This document shows, one piece after another, positions 1 to 7,725 of a DNA stretch of 64,000 nt; the stretch's first letter is position 1; every line of letters begins with the position of its first letter. The position numbers and the translations under genes were made by a program. The notes beneath the pieces are model-generated. The model did not search any database. It was given only the letters and a program-made list of their open reading frames with translations, and was not told where the DNA came from. This DNA comes from JAWLGZ01 sp041690635 (GTDB taxonomy: Bacteria > Pseudomonadota > Gammaproteobacteria > Thiohalomonadales > Thiohalomonadaceae), in NCBI GenBank assembly GCA_041690635.1, contig JAWLGZ010000005.1, forward strand, positions 1 through 64,000. Direction: 5' to 3'.

Positions 1-345
1 CTTCGGAGCGGCCTTCTTCGGAGCGGCCTTCTTCGGAGCGGCCTTCTTCGGAGCGGCCTTCTTCGGAGCGGCCTTCTTCGGAGCGGCCTTCTTCGGGGCG
101 GCCTTCTTCGGGGCTACCTTCTTCGGAGCGGCCTTCTTCGGGGCTACCTTCTTCGGAGCGGCCTTCTTCGGAGCGGCCTTCTTCGGGGCTACCTTCTTCG
201 GAGCGGCCTTCTTCGGAGCGGCCTTCTTCGGAGCGGCCTTCTTCGGAGCGGCCTTCTTCGGAGCGGCCTTCTTCGGGGCTACCTTCTTCGGGGCTGCCTT
301 CTTCGGAGCGGCCTTCTTCGGGGCTGCCTTCTTCGGGGCTGTTTT
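1..345 (-). repeat. 15-bp coding tandem repeat (AAPKK pentads)
   Basis: Twenty-three head-to-tail 15-bp units, the last imperfect, in register with the adenylate kinase frame. Each encodes A/V-A-P-K-K. Only a few third-position and Ala/Val variants occur (GCC GCT, GTA GCC, GCA GCC), so the array looks recently amplified and could vary in copy number by slippage. It reaches the window edge, so the true length is unknown. Confidence 0.95.
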
Positions 346-1143
346 CGTCTCGGTCGTTGCGTTCACGGCTTCTTTCTTTCCGGTTGCCTTTGGGGTGGTT
401 TTCTTGGGAGCGGCCTTTACTGGAGCGGCAGCCGCTTCGGCAGCCGGTGCAGGAGTGGGCTTCGGAGCCGGCTTCTCGGCAGCCGGGACGCGCGATTTTT
501 CGGCATCGATCGCCGTCGTGATCGCGCCGAAGATCTCCGGGATATCCCCTTCGCCATCAATGGTTCGCAGTTTTCCTTGGCGACGGAAGTACTCGATAAG
601 CGGAGCGGTCTGCGCCTCATACACCCGCAACCGGTTACTGATGGTCTCCTCGTTGTCGTCGGCCCGATGACGGAGGTTGCCGCCGCAGAGGTCGCACTGG
701 TCTTCCAGCCGGGGGGGTGTGGTATAGACGTTGTACATCTGCCCGCACGATTCGCAGGTACGCCGGCCGGTGAGGCGCTGCAGGAGCAGGTCGAAATCAA
801 CCTCTATATGGATCGCCAGGTCGATTGGCATCCCGATCTTGTCCAGGATGCCGTCGAGGGCCTCCGCCTGGGGGATATTGCGGGGAAATCCGTCAAGAAT
901 GAAGCCGTTGCGGGCGTCGCTTTGGGCGACCCGCTCCTCGATGATACCAAGTACAATCTCGTCAGAGACAAGCTGACCCGCCTCCATGGCCGCCTTGGCG
1001 CGCTGGCCCAGGGGGGTGTTTTCCCTGACGGCGGCGCGCAGCAGGTCGCCGGTGGATATCTGCGGGATCCGGTACTTTTCGACAAGCAGCTTGGCTTGGG
1101 TACCCTTACCCGAACCGGGTGCACCCAGCAGTACGATTCTCAT
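1..1143 (-). CDS. adk: Adenylate kinase with Lys/Ala/Pro-rich repeat tail (3' end off the window)
   Basis: Adenylate kinase interconverts ATP + AMP and 2 ADP in the cytoplasm. The N-terminus MRIVLLGAPGSGKGTQAK is the P-loop; ISTGDLLR, the DGFPRN motif near residue 84 and a zinc-type lid with CESC and CDLC pairs (about residues 130-153) follow, and the enzyme core ends near residue 217, the normal length of the family. The frame then continues without stop through a Pro/Ala/Glu linker (about 218-260) into at least 23 pentads of AAPKK or VAPKK and is still open at the edge, 381 codons in. I read every codon of this frame and saw no frameshift. The start is the ATG preceded by GGGAG eight bases upstream. 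The tail resembles histone-H1-like bacterial proteins and is not part of ordinary Adk. Core assignment is secure; the tail function is unknown. Confidence 0.93.
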   Translation of the reverse strand, partial: MRIVLLGAPGSGKGTQAKLLVEKYRIPQISTGDLLRAAVRENTPLGQRAKAAMEAGQLVSDEIVLGIIEERVAQSDARNGFILDGFPRNIPQAEALDGILDKIGMPIDLAIHIEVDFDLLLQRLTGRRTCESCGQMYNVYTTPPRLEDQCDLCGGNLRHRADDNEETISNRLRVYEAQTAPLIEYFRRQGKLRTIDGEGDIPEIFGAITTAIDAEKSRVPAAEKPAPKPTPAPAAEAAAAPVKAAPKKTTPKATGKKEAVNATTETKTAPKKAAPKKAAPKKAAPKKVAPKKAAPKKAAPKKAAPKKAAPKKAAPKKVAPKKAAPKKAAPKKVAPKKAAPKKVAPKKAAPKKAAPKKAAPKKAAPKKAAPKKAAPKKAAPK

Positions 1144-1446
1144 TCTTGTGTCTCCCATTGAAAAAATAAGTGCGGTCACTGCATTAACTTGTCTTGCGGC
1201 AGACTCGGCTCCAAGGTCCACGAAGGAACTAAAGGTTCCCGCTTCCGGCCGGTGCCTCGGCTTTATCTTTCGCGGACCCTAAGTTTTTTCCATGCAGGCA
1301 TATACAATTTCCATTGCCCCGGGCCGCACCGTGCGTTTAAGCTAATCCGAGTCCGCCATCCAAGTCAACGCGGTGAAACCAATCGATTCCATGGTGGAAT
1401 TTCCCGGTCTTCGCCGCAGCATCGACTCCCAACCTAACGGGCAGCC
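1144..1446. other. Divergent intergenic region between adk and a small unknown gene
   Basis: About 300 bases with no convincing gene. The adk ribosome binding site (GGGAG on the minus strand) lies at its left end. No clear repeat or hairpin terminator was seen. Promoters for both flanking genes are expected here but no strong -35/-10 pair stands out. Confidence 0.5.
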
Positions 1447-1785
1447 ATGAAGTCCATCCCCGACTTCAACCAGAACGAACTCTGGGTCGTGAAAAAGGCC
1501 CTGGAGGAGCGTTACGGAAAGCCTGTCGATATCGAACTCGCCGAGAGCGAACTTCGGCTCGATCCGGACTCCTCCGAACTGACTCCATGCCCAACTGTCT
1601 TCTGGCAGGTGGGTGATTGCAACTTCGTCGTCTTCAAGGTCGGCGAGCGGAGCTATCGCTGCGGCTTCTTTTACAGTATCCGGGAGCAGTACGGTACTGG
1701 AATCGACCAGTTCGATGACCTCTCGGAGTGCGTGGTGATCCTGCTCCAGGTCCAGGCCGACCATGAGGCGCAACGAAAGAAATAG
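1447..1785 (+). CDS. Small conserved-looking protein of unknown function
   Basis: A 112-residue protein, acidic in the middle, with no signal peptide or membrane segment. It opens MKSIPDFNQNELWVVKKALE, has two cysteines (one before a WQVGDCNF stretch), and ends with a charged tail. I do not recognise the family. It lies 46 bases upstream of the PPi-phosphofructokinase on the same strand and could be cotranscribed with it. The antisense frame of similar length looks like a shadow. The start is uncertain because no strong ribosome binding site precedes the ATG. Confidence 0.7.
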   Translation: MKSIPDFNQNELWVVKKALEERYGKPVDIELAESELRLDPDSSELTPCPTVFWQVGDCNFVVFKVGERSYRCGFFYSIREQYGTGIDQFDDLSECVVILLQVQADHEAQRKK

Positions 1786-1831
1786 CCCCGCGTAGACACC
1801 AATTTTTCGCACTGAGGGAGATGAATCCATA

Positions 1832-3100
1832 ATGGCAAAGAAGAAGAACGCGTTTTACGCGCAGTCCGGCGGTGTCACCGCCGTGATCAATGCATCCGCC
1901 TGCGGCGTCATCGAGACCGCCCGCAAACACAAGGATGTCATCGGCAAGGTCTATGCCGGCCGCAATGGCATCATCGGCGCCCTGACCGAGGACCTGATCG
2001 ACACCAGCAAGGAGTCGAAGAAGGATATCGCCGCCCTGCGCCACACCCCGTCCGGCGCCTTCGGCTCCTGCCGCTACAAGCTGAAGAGCCTGGAGCAGAA
2101 CCGGGCCGAGTACGAGCGTCTGATTCAGGTGTTCGAGGCCCACAACATCGGTTACTTCTTCTATAACGGCGGCGGCGATTCGGCCGATACCTGCCTCAAG
2201 ATCTCGCAGCTCGCCAAGAGCATGAATTACCCGATCCAGGCGATCCACGTCCCCAAGACGGTGGACAACGACCTGCCGATCACCGATGTCTGCCCCGGTT
2301 TCGGCTCGGTGGCCAAGTACATCGCCACCTCTGTGCGCGAGGCCAGTTTCGATGTCGCCTCCATGGCCGCCACCTCCACCAAGGTGTTCGTGGTCGAGGT
2401 GATGGGCCGGCATGCGGGCTGGATCGCCGCCGCCGGCGGCCTGGCCAGCGACGAGACCACCGACCTGCCGGTCATCATCCTGTTCCCCGAAGTCGTCTTC
2501 GACCGCAAGAAGTTTATGAAGGCGGTGAGCGAGAAGGTGAAGAAGTACGGTTACGTCTCGGTGGTGGTCTCCGAGGGCGTGCATGGCGCCGACGGCAAGT
2601 TCCTCGCCGATCAGGGGCTGAAGGACGCCTTCGGTCACGCCCAGCTCGGCGGCGTGGCGCCGGTGGTGGCCAACATGATCCGCGAGGATCTGGGCCTGAA
2701 GTACCACTGGGCGGTGGCGGACTACCTGCAGCGCGCTGCCCGCCACATCGCCTCCAAGACCGATGTGGAACAGGCCTACGCGATGGGTAAGGCGGCGGTC
2801 GAGCTGGCGATTGCCGGCAAGAACTCGGTCATGCCGACCGTGGTGCGCAAGTCCGACAAGCCCTACAAGTGGAAGGTGGGCGAGGCGCCGTTGTCCAAGG
2901 TGGCCAACAAGGAGAAGATGATGCCGAAGAACTTCATCTCCCGCGACGGCTTCGGCATTACCGCCAAGTGTCGTGCCTACCTCTCACCGCTGATTGCCGG
3001 CGAGGACTATCCGCCGTTCAAGGATGGCCTGCCGCAGTATGTACGGCTGAAAAATGTACCGGTCCCGAAGAAGCTGAAAGACGGGTTCAAGCTAAAGTGA
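1832..3100 (+). CDS. pfp: Pyrophosphate-dependent 6-phosphofructokinase
   Basis: This enzyme reversibly phosphorylates fructose 6-phosphate using PPi instead of ATP. The 422-residue protein shows NGGGDSAD (about 112-119), PKTVDND (141-147) and MGRHAGW (191-197). Two positions fix the donor: Asp after GGG, where ATP enzymes have Gly (GGDGS), and Lys in PKTVDND, where ATP enzymes have Gly (PGTIDND); both are the PPi-dependent state. Some Calvin-cycle and methanotrophic proteobacteria use such enzymes for sedoheptulose 1,7-bisphosphate as well. The start follows a GAGGGAG ribosome binding site. A strong terminator follows, and the next genes are two pyrophosphatases, so the enzyme sits in a PPi-metabolism block. 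Confidence 0.95.
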   Translation: MAKKKNAFYAQSGGVTAVINASACGVIETARKHKDVIGKVYAGRNGIIGALTEDLIDTSKESKKDIAALRHTPSGAFGSCRYKLKSLEQNRAEYERLIQVFEAHNIGYFFYNGGGDSADTCLKISQLAKSMNYPIQAIHVPKTVDNDLPITDVCPGFGSVAKYIATSVREASFDVASMAATSTKVFVVEVMGRHAGWIAAAGGLASDETTDLPVIILFPEVVFDRKKFMKAVSEKVKKYGYVSVVVSEGVHGADGKFLADQGLKDAFGHAQLGGVAPVVANMIREDLGLKYHWAVADYLQRAARHIASKTDVEQAYAMGKAAVELAIAGKNSVMPTVVRKSDKPYKWKVGEAPLSKVANKEKMMPKNFISRDGFGITAKCRAYLSPLIAGEDYPPFKDGLPQYVRLKNVPVPKKLKDGFKLK

Positions 3101-3104
3101 TGCC

Positions 3105-3134
3105 AAAGGGGAGCGTAAGCTCCCCTTTGTTTTT
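3105..3134 (+). terminator. Rho-independent terminator after pfp
   Basis: A perfect 10-bp stem AAAGGGGAGC/GCTCCCCTTT with loop GTAA, four bases after the pfp stop and followed by GTTTTT. It separates pfp from hppA transcription. Confidence 0.93.
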
Positions 3135-3256
3135 GTGACTATGTTTTTTTGAGAATTGTCATGGATGACTGCCACACTGGACTGTCTGGCTGAATGGGTG
3201 GGTTACCTGTTTGACCCGACAAGCGATTCGCAATCAATAAACAAGAAGAGGTGTTG

Positions 3257-5284
3257 ATGATGAGTCTGGCTCTGGTCTTTGCGCTGCTGTGCGCCGGTGC
3301 CGCCATCGCGTATGGTGCCGTTTCCGTCAAATGGGTCCTCGCCAAGCCTTCGGGTAATGAGCGCATGCGGGAGATCGCCGATGCAGTCCAACAGGGCGCA
3401 TCGGCCTACCTGAACCGCCAGTACACCACCATCGGCGTCGTCGGGGCGGTACTGTTCCTTTTGATCGGCATCTTTCTCGACTGGGCCAGCGCTTTCGGCT
3501 TCCTGATCGGTGCTGTTTTCTCCGCCCTGGCCGGCTACATCGGCATGAACATCTCGGTGCGGGCAAACGTCCGCACCGCCGAGGCGGCCCGTGAGGGGAT
3601 CAATCCGGCCCTGCAGATCGCCTTCCGCGGCGGTGCCATCACCGGTCTGCTGGTGGTCGGCCTGGGCCTGCTGGGCGTCGCCGGCTACTACGCGCTGCTG
3701 AGTGCATTCGGCGTCAGCAGCGGCAATGCCATCCACGCCCTGGTGGGTCTCGGCTTCGGCGGTTCGCTCATCTCCATCTTCGCCCGACTCGGCGGCGGTA
3801 TCTTTACCAAGGGTGCCGACGTCGGAGCGGACCTGGTGGGCAAGGTGGAGGCGGGCATCCCCGAGGATGACCCCCGCAACCCGGCGGTGATTGCCGACAA
3901 CGTGGGCGACAACGTGGGCGACTGTGCCGGTATGGCCGCCGACCTGTTCGAGACCTACGCGGTGACGGTGATCGCCACCATGCTCCTCGGGAGTCTGTTG
4001 CTCAGTGATGCCGGCGAGATGGCGGTGCTCTACCCGCTGGTCCTGGGCGGTGTCTCCATCATCGCCTCGGTCATCGGCACCTTCTTCGTGAAGGTGGCGG
4101 AGGGCGGCAAGATCATGAACGCCCTCTACCGCGGGCTGATTGTCGCCGGCATCCTGGCGGCGGTCGCCTTCTACCCGGTAACCTCCATGATGATGGGCGG
4201 CGTGGAAGGGGTCACGGTGCTCGGCTTGTACGGTGCGGCACTGATTGGTCTGGCGTTGACCGCAGCGATGGTGGTGATCACCGAGTACTACACCGCCACC
4301 GAGTACGGTCCGGTGCGCCACATCGCCCAGGCCTCCACCACCGGTCACGGCACCAACGTCATCGCCGGCCTCGGCGTCTCCATGAAGTCGACCGCACTGC
4401 CGGTGCTGGCGGTCTGCGCCGCCATCTGGGGCTCATATGAGCTGGCGGGCCTGTACGGCATCGCCATCGCCGCCACCTCGATGCTCTCCATGACCGGCAT
4501 CATCGTGGCCCTGGATGCCTACGGCCCGATTACCGACAACGCGGGCGGCATCGCCGAAATGGCCGATCTGCCGGCAGAGGTGCGTGGCCGGACCGATCCG
4601 CTGGATGCGGTGGGCAACACCACCAAGGCGGTCACCAAGGGCTATGCCATCGGTTCTGCCGGGTTGGCCGCACTGGTGCTGTTCGCCGACTACACCCACG
4701 CCCTGGAGGCGGTCAGCGGCGCCTCCATCCAGTTCCTGCTGTCCGATCCAATGGTCATCATCGGCCTGTTCATCGGCGGCATGGTGCCGTTCCTGTTTGG
4801 AGCCATGGCGATGGAGGCGGTTGGCCGCGCTGCCGGCGGCATCGTGGTCGAGGTGCGGCGCCAGTTCCGCGAAATGCCCGGTATCATGGATCACACCCAG
4901 AAGCCGGACTATTCGCGCGCGGTGGACCTGCTGACCAAGTCGGCCATCAGGGAGATGATTATCCCCTCCCTGCTGCCGGTGCTGGTACCGGTACTGGTCG
5001 GCGTCATCCTCGGGCCGAAGGCGCTGGGCGGCCTGCTGCTCGGCACCATCGTCACCGGGCTGTTCGTGGCCATCTCCATGACCACCGGAGGCGGCGCCTG
5101 GGATAACGCCAAGAAATACATTGAGGACGGCCACCATGGCGGCAAGGGTTCCGACGCCCACAAGGCGGCGGTGACCGGCGACACCGTCGGCGACCCCTAC
5201 AAGGACACCGCAGGCCCGGCGATCAACCCGCTGATCAAGATCATCAACATCGTGGCGCTGCTTATCGTGCCGCTGATCGGTTGA
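3257..5284 (+). CDS. hppA: K+-independent proton-pumping membrane pyrophosphatase
   Basis: Integral membrane PPase that couples PPi hydrolysis to proton export. About 675 residues with many membrane helices, the catalytic DVGADLVGKVE loop (near 188) followed by IPEDDPRNPAVIADNVGDNV, a second acidic cluster DAYGPITDNAGGIAEM, and a C-terminal GDTVGDPYKDTAGP. The selectivity motif reads GNTTKAVTKG, with Lys near 457 and Thr three residues on; K+-dependent enzymes have Ala and Gly/Ala there, so this is the K+-independent H+ type. The GAAGAGG ribosome binding site supports the ATG at 3257, or the next codon, over the GTG at 3251. With pfp upstream and ppa downstream, PPi can be spent on sugar phosphorylation, on proton motive force, or hydrolysed. 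Confidence 0.95.
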   Translation: MMSLALVFALLCAGAAIAYGAVSVKWVLAKPSGNERMREIADAVQQGASAYLNRQYTTIGVVGAVLFLLIGIFLDWASAFGFLIGAVFSALAGYIGMNISVRANVRTAEAAREGINPALQIAFRGGAITGLLVVGLGLLGVAGYYALLSAFGVSSGNAIHALVGLGFGGSLISIFARLGGGIFTKGADVGADLVGKVEAGIPEDDPRNPAVIADNVGDNVGDCAGMAADLFETYAVTVIATMLLGSLLLSDAGEMAVLYPLVLGGVSIIASVIGTFFVKVAEGGKIMNALYRGLIVAGILAAVAFYPVTSMMMGGVEGVTVLGLYGAALIGLALTAAMVVITEYYTATEYGPVRHIAQASTTGHGTNVIAGLGVSMKSTALPVLAVCAAIWGSYELAGLYGIAIAATSMLSMTGIIVALDAYGPITDNAGGIAEMADLPAEVRGRTDPLDAVGNTTKAVTKGYAIGSAGLAALVLFADYTHALEAVSGASIQFLLSDPMVIIGLFIGGMVPFLFGAMAMEAVGRAAGGIVVEVRRQFREMPGIMDHTQKPDYSRAVDLLTKSAIREMIIPSLLPVLVPVLVGVILGPKALGGLLLGTIVTGLFVAISMTTGGGAWDNAKKYIEDGHHGGKGSDAHKAAVTGDTVGDPYKDTAGPAINPLIKIINIVALLIVPLIG

Positions 5285-5295
5285 CGTAAACGGCA

Positions 5296-5390
5296 TGTAG
5301 GATGGGTTGAGCCCGAAGGGCGATACCCATGCGGATTGGGCGAGCGAAGCCCGCGACCGATGGGTATCGCTCCCGCTCAACCCACCTACA
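5296..5390. repeat. Palindromic REP/MITE-like element
   Basis: A 95-bp imperfect palindrome whose ends are TGTAGGATGGGTTGAGC and GCTCAACCCACCTACA, with inner GGCGATACCCAT/ATGGGTATCGC arms. Elements with this 'gatgggttgagc' end are common intergenic palindromes in proteobacteria. No coding capacity. It begins 12 bases after hppA. Confidence 0.85.
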
Positions 5391-5413
5391 TCTGTTGTGG
5401 TTAAAGCCTCACC

Positions 5414-5444
5414 AAAAGGCCGGTATACTTACCGGCCTTTTTTT
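5414..5444 (+). terminator. Rho-independent terminator between hppA and ppa
   Basis: A 12-bp stem AAAAGGCCGGTA/TACCGGCCTTTT with loop TACT, followed by more T. It lies just upstream of the ppa ribosome binding site, so it probably ends hppA transcription and ppa has its own start or depends on readthrough. Confidence 0.88.
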
Positions 5445-5463
5445 CTTTCCAGGGTTCGCTGCC

Positions 5464-6012
5464 ATGAATCTCGATCGTGTCACTTCCGGTGACGATGTCC
5501 CCAATGAAATCAACGTCATCATCGAAATTCCGGCCCATTCGGACCCGGTCAAGTACGAGGTGGACAAGGAGACCGGGGCGATGTTCGTGGACCGTTTCAT
5601 GAGCACGGCTATGCACTATCCGGCCAATTACGGCTATGTGCCCCACACCCTCTCCCCCGACGGCGACCCGGTGGATGTGATGGTGGCCACCCCGGTACCG
5701 CTCATCAGCGGCTCGGTGATCCGGTGCCGGCCGGTGGGCGTGTTGAAGATGACCGACGAGTCGGGGGACGACGCCAAGGTGCTGGCGGTCCCGGTGGACA
5801 AGGTGTGCCGGATGTACCGGAGTGCGCGGGAGGTGTCGGATATGCCCCCGATGCTGCTCGAACAGATCGCCCACTTCTTCGAGCACTACAAGGATTTGGA
5901 TGAGGGGAAGTGGGTCCGGGTGCAGGGCTGGGGTGATGCCGAGGAGGCGAAGAAGGAGATCCTCTCCGCGGTGGAGATGTACCGCAGCGCCCCCGAAAAA
6001 CCGGCCTTCTGA
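5464..6012 (+). CDS. ppa: Soluble inorganic pyrophosphatase, family I
   Basis: Cytoplasmic Mg2+-dependent enzyme that hydrolyses PPi to two phosphates. The 182-residue protein is the usual length. It has EIPAHSDPVKYEVDK near the start, the metal-binding DGDPVDVMV signature, and the DDAKVLAVPVDKV and HYKDLDEGKWV motifs. The start was set at MNLDRVTSGDDVP, which matches family N-termini; the upstream in-frame extension runs through the terminator and the palindrome. Having both soluble and membrane PPase beside a PPi-PFK is notable because they compete for one substrate. Confidence 0.96.
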   Translation: MNLDRVTSGDDVPNEINVIIEIPAHSDPVKYEVDKETGAMFVDRFMSTAMHYPANYGYVPHTLSPDGDPVDVMVATPVPLISGSVIRCRPVGVLKMTDESGDDAKVLAVPVDKVCRMYRSAREVSDMPPMLLEQIAHFFEHYKDLDEGKWVRVQGWGDAEEAKKEILSAVEMYRSAPEKPAF

Positions 6013-6025
6013 CAGGATCCCCGCA

Positions 6026-6055
6026 TTAGCAGGCTGTTTTTCAACAGCCTGCTAA
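6026..6055. repeat. Perfect palindrome TTAGCAGGCTGTT.. after ppa
   Basis: A 13-bp perfect stem TTAGCAGGCTGTT/AACAGCCTGCTAA with a 4-base loop TTTC, 13 bases after the ppa stop. There is no long T-run on either side. It could act as a terminator or 3' stabiliser. Similar AGCAGGCTGTT hairpins are widespread in proteobacterial intergenic DNA. Confidence 0.8.
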
Positions 6056-6064
6056 CAAAGGCGG

Positions 6065-6136
6065 ACTCTCGCAAAGACGCGAAGCACGCAGAGACATTAA
6101 ATATCGCTCTTCGGTCTCGGCGTTCTTGGCGAGAGT
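6065..6136. repeat. Dispersed inverted-repeat element (type A copy 1)
   Basis: A 72-bp element bounded by ACTCTCGCAAAGACGC and GCGTTCTTGGCGAGAGT as terminal inverted repeats. Related ends recur at 11687-11865 and 60846-60922. No coding capacity. Confidence 0.75.
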
Positions 6137-6175
6137 TACACGCAGCGGCAGGAACTGTCAGGGGAGTGTGGCCGG

Positions 6176-6763
6176 CTACTCGTCAGAGTGGCGGGACTTG
6201 CGCAGGAGCGCCGACTGCCGCGCCAGGACGTGGCGGACGATCGCCTCACGTTGGATGGCGGAGAGGAGGGTGAACGCCGCGCCGATGCGGAACGGTCGAT
6301 CCGGCTCTGCATCGTCCCGGACGCAGTCCACGACGGTCCCGTAGGCGTGGATGTGCAGGCGTGAGGGGAGAAAGAGCAGGTCGATCTCGAGTCTGGTCCC
6401 GGGGTTGAGTGCCTCGGCGGCATGGTAGTCGACACCGCCGGCACCGATGGTGATCCGCTCCCCCTCGCCCGCCTTCTCCCGATGCCGGCCCCCCTCCAGT
6501 GCCCGGGCGAGCAGATCAATCTTCTTGTCGAGGATCGCCAGATAGTGGCCGACATCCGGGTCACTCTTGCGAATGGCGGCGAGAATGGTACCGGTCTGGG
6601 TGGTGAGTGCCCCGATGCGCGCCACCACGCTGCCGTCCCCCTCCCACTCCTCTTCGGGCCGTGCCGCCAGGGAGGCGTGGAGCTCCTCGCTCACCACGCG
6701 CACGGTGAGCACCGCCTCGTCCTCGAGGCGGAAGAACTGTCGCCGATCGCTATCGTCGCCCAT
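6176..6763 (-). CDS. PilZ-domain protein (candidate c-di-GMP receptor)
   Basis: A 195-residue soluble protein. It starts with a DRRQFFRLEDE stretch that fits the RxxxR half of the PilZ c-di-GMP site; the second half is a GAGGVDYHA stretch near residue 110, where canonical PilZ has D/NxSxxG, so ligand binding is likely but not certain. A helical middle (about 40-100) separates the two parts, as in some longer PilZ variants. It ends the minus-strand run rpiA, DUF2905, PilZ. Two GGDEF-EAL proteins in this window could supply or degrade the ligand. Confidence 0.8.
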   Translation of the reverse strand: MGDDSDRRQFFRLEDEAVLTVRVVSEELHASLAARPEEEWEGDGSVVARIGALTTQTGTILAAIRKSDPDVGHYLAILDKKIDLLARALEGGRHREKAGEGERITIGAGGVDYHAAEALNPGTRLEIDLLFLPSRLHIHAYGTVVDCVRDDAEPDRPFRIGAAFTLLSAIQREAIVRHVLARQSALLRKSRHSDE

Positions 6764-6768
6764 ACGCG

Positions 6769-6969
6769 TCAGCGCCTGAAAAGCCAGATGATCACCGACA
6801 GCAGCAGGCTGATGATGATCGAGGTGGTGATCGGAAAGTAGAGGCGGAAGTTGTCCCGCTCCACGACGATGTCACCCGGCAAGCGGCCCAGCCCCAGCTT
6901 GCTGATCCAGGGCCAGGCCAGGCCGATGATCACAAGCACGACGCCGATCGTGATCAGCACCCGGCCCAT
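6769..6969 (-). CDS. DUF2905 small membrane protein
   Basis: 66 residues with two membrane helices (about 3-21 and 46-63) joined by the family motif LGRLPGDIVVERDNFRLYFP. DUF2905 proteins are short inner-membrane proteins of unknown function. It lies two bases from the end of rpiA and five bases from the PilZ gene, so the three are probably one transcript. Confidence 0.88.
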   Translation of the reverse strand: MGRVLITIGVVLVIIGLAWPWISKLGLGRLPGDIVVERDNFRLYFPITTSIIISLLLSVIIWLFRR

Positions 6970-6971
6970 CG

Positions 6972-7625
6972 CTAAAAACTGGTAACGCCCTCGGCGCTGC
7001 CGACCAGCACCACGTCGGCCGGACGCAGCGCGAACAGCCCGTTGGTGACCACGCCCGGGATATCGTTCAGCGTATCCTCCAGCTTGGCCGGCTCCATGAT
7101 CTCCAGGTTGTGCACATCGAGGATGATGTTGCCGTTGTCGGTGGTGAAGCCTTCCCGGTAGACCGGTTCCCCGCCCAGCGCGACCAGCTTGCGCGCCACC
7201 AGGCCGCGTGCCATCGGGATCACCTCCACCGGCAGCGGGAACTTGCCCAGGATATTCACCACCTTGGTGTTGTCCACCACACAGACAAACTTGCGGCTCG
7301 CCCCGGCAACGATCTTTTCGCGGGTCAGCGCACCGCCGCCGCCCTTGATGAGCTGACGGTTGCGGTTGGTCTCGTCGGCGCCATCCACATAGAGTGGCAG
7401 TTCACCGGCCTCGTTCAGATCCAGCACTGGGATACCATGCTTCTTCAGCCGTTCGGCGCTGGCCACCGAGCTGGCCACGGTGCCGTCGATCCGGTTCTTG
7501 ATCTCGGCGAGGCAGTCGATGAAATGGTTGGCGGTGGAGCCGGTTCCGATGCCGACCACCATGCCGTTCTCGACGTAGTCGAGGGCGGCGCGGGCCACCG
7601 CCTGTTTCATTTCGTCCTGGTTCAT
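6972..7625 (-). CDS. rpiA: Ribose-5-phosphate isomerase A
   Basis: Interconverts ribose 5-phosphate and ribulose 5-phosphate in the pentose phosphate and Calvin pathways. The 217-residue protein has GIGTGSTANHFID (phosphate loop), LYVDGADETN (catalytic Asp), and LIKGGGGALTREKIVA. Length matches E. coli RpiA. It is divergent from ilvA across about 100 bases and leads a minus-strand operon. The start could also be the second Met (MKQAVARA), since both fit the family. Confidence 0.97.
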   Translation of the reverse strand: MNQDEMKQAVARAALDYVENGMVVGIGTGSTANHFIDCLAEIKNRIDGTVASSVASAERLKKHGIPVLDLNEAGELPLYVDGADETNRNRQLIKGGGGALTREKIVAGASRKFVCVVDNTKVVNILGKFPLPVEVIPMARGLVARKLVALGGEPVYREGFTTDNGNIILDVHNLEIMEPAKLEDTLNDIPGVVTNGLFALRPADVVLVGSAEGVTSF

Positions 7626-7725
7626 GCAATGACTCCGTCTATCGATTTATCTGATTGTTCGTCGCGTGAGTATACGCCATCGCCCCCGCCTGACAGCCAT
7701 GCCGGGGTTGCTGTATTGTGTCGCC

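Noticed and set aside
1..345. CRISPR array
   Set aside because: Repeat units are contiguous 15-bp coding repeats without spacers.
1342..1830. 162-codon antisense frame covering the small gene before pfp
   Set aside because: Either strand could be coding on length alone, but the plus frame has balanced composition, compatible spacing to pfp and a plausible N-terminus, whereas the antisense frame would have to run into the pfp ribosome binding site.
3257..5284. Na+-pumping or K+-dependent pyrophosphatase
   Set aside because: The GNTTKAVTKG motif has Lys and Thr at the two diagnostic positions, which marks the K+-independent H+ pump class.
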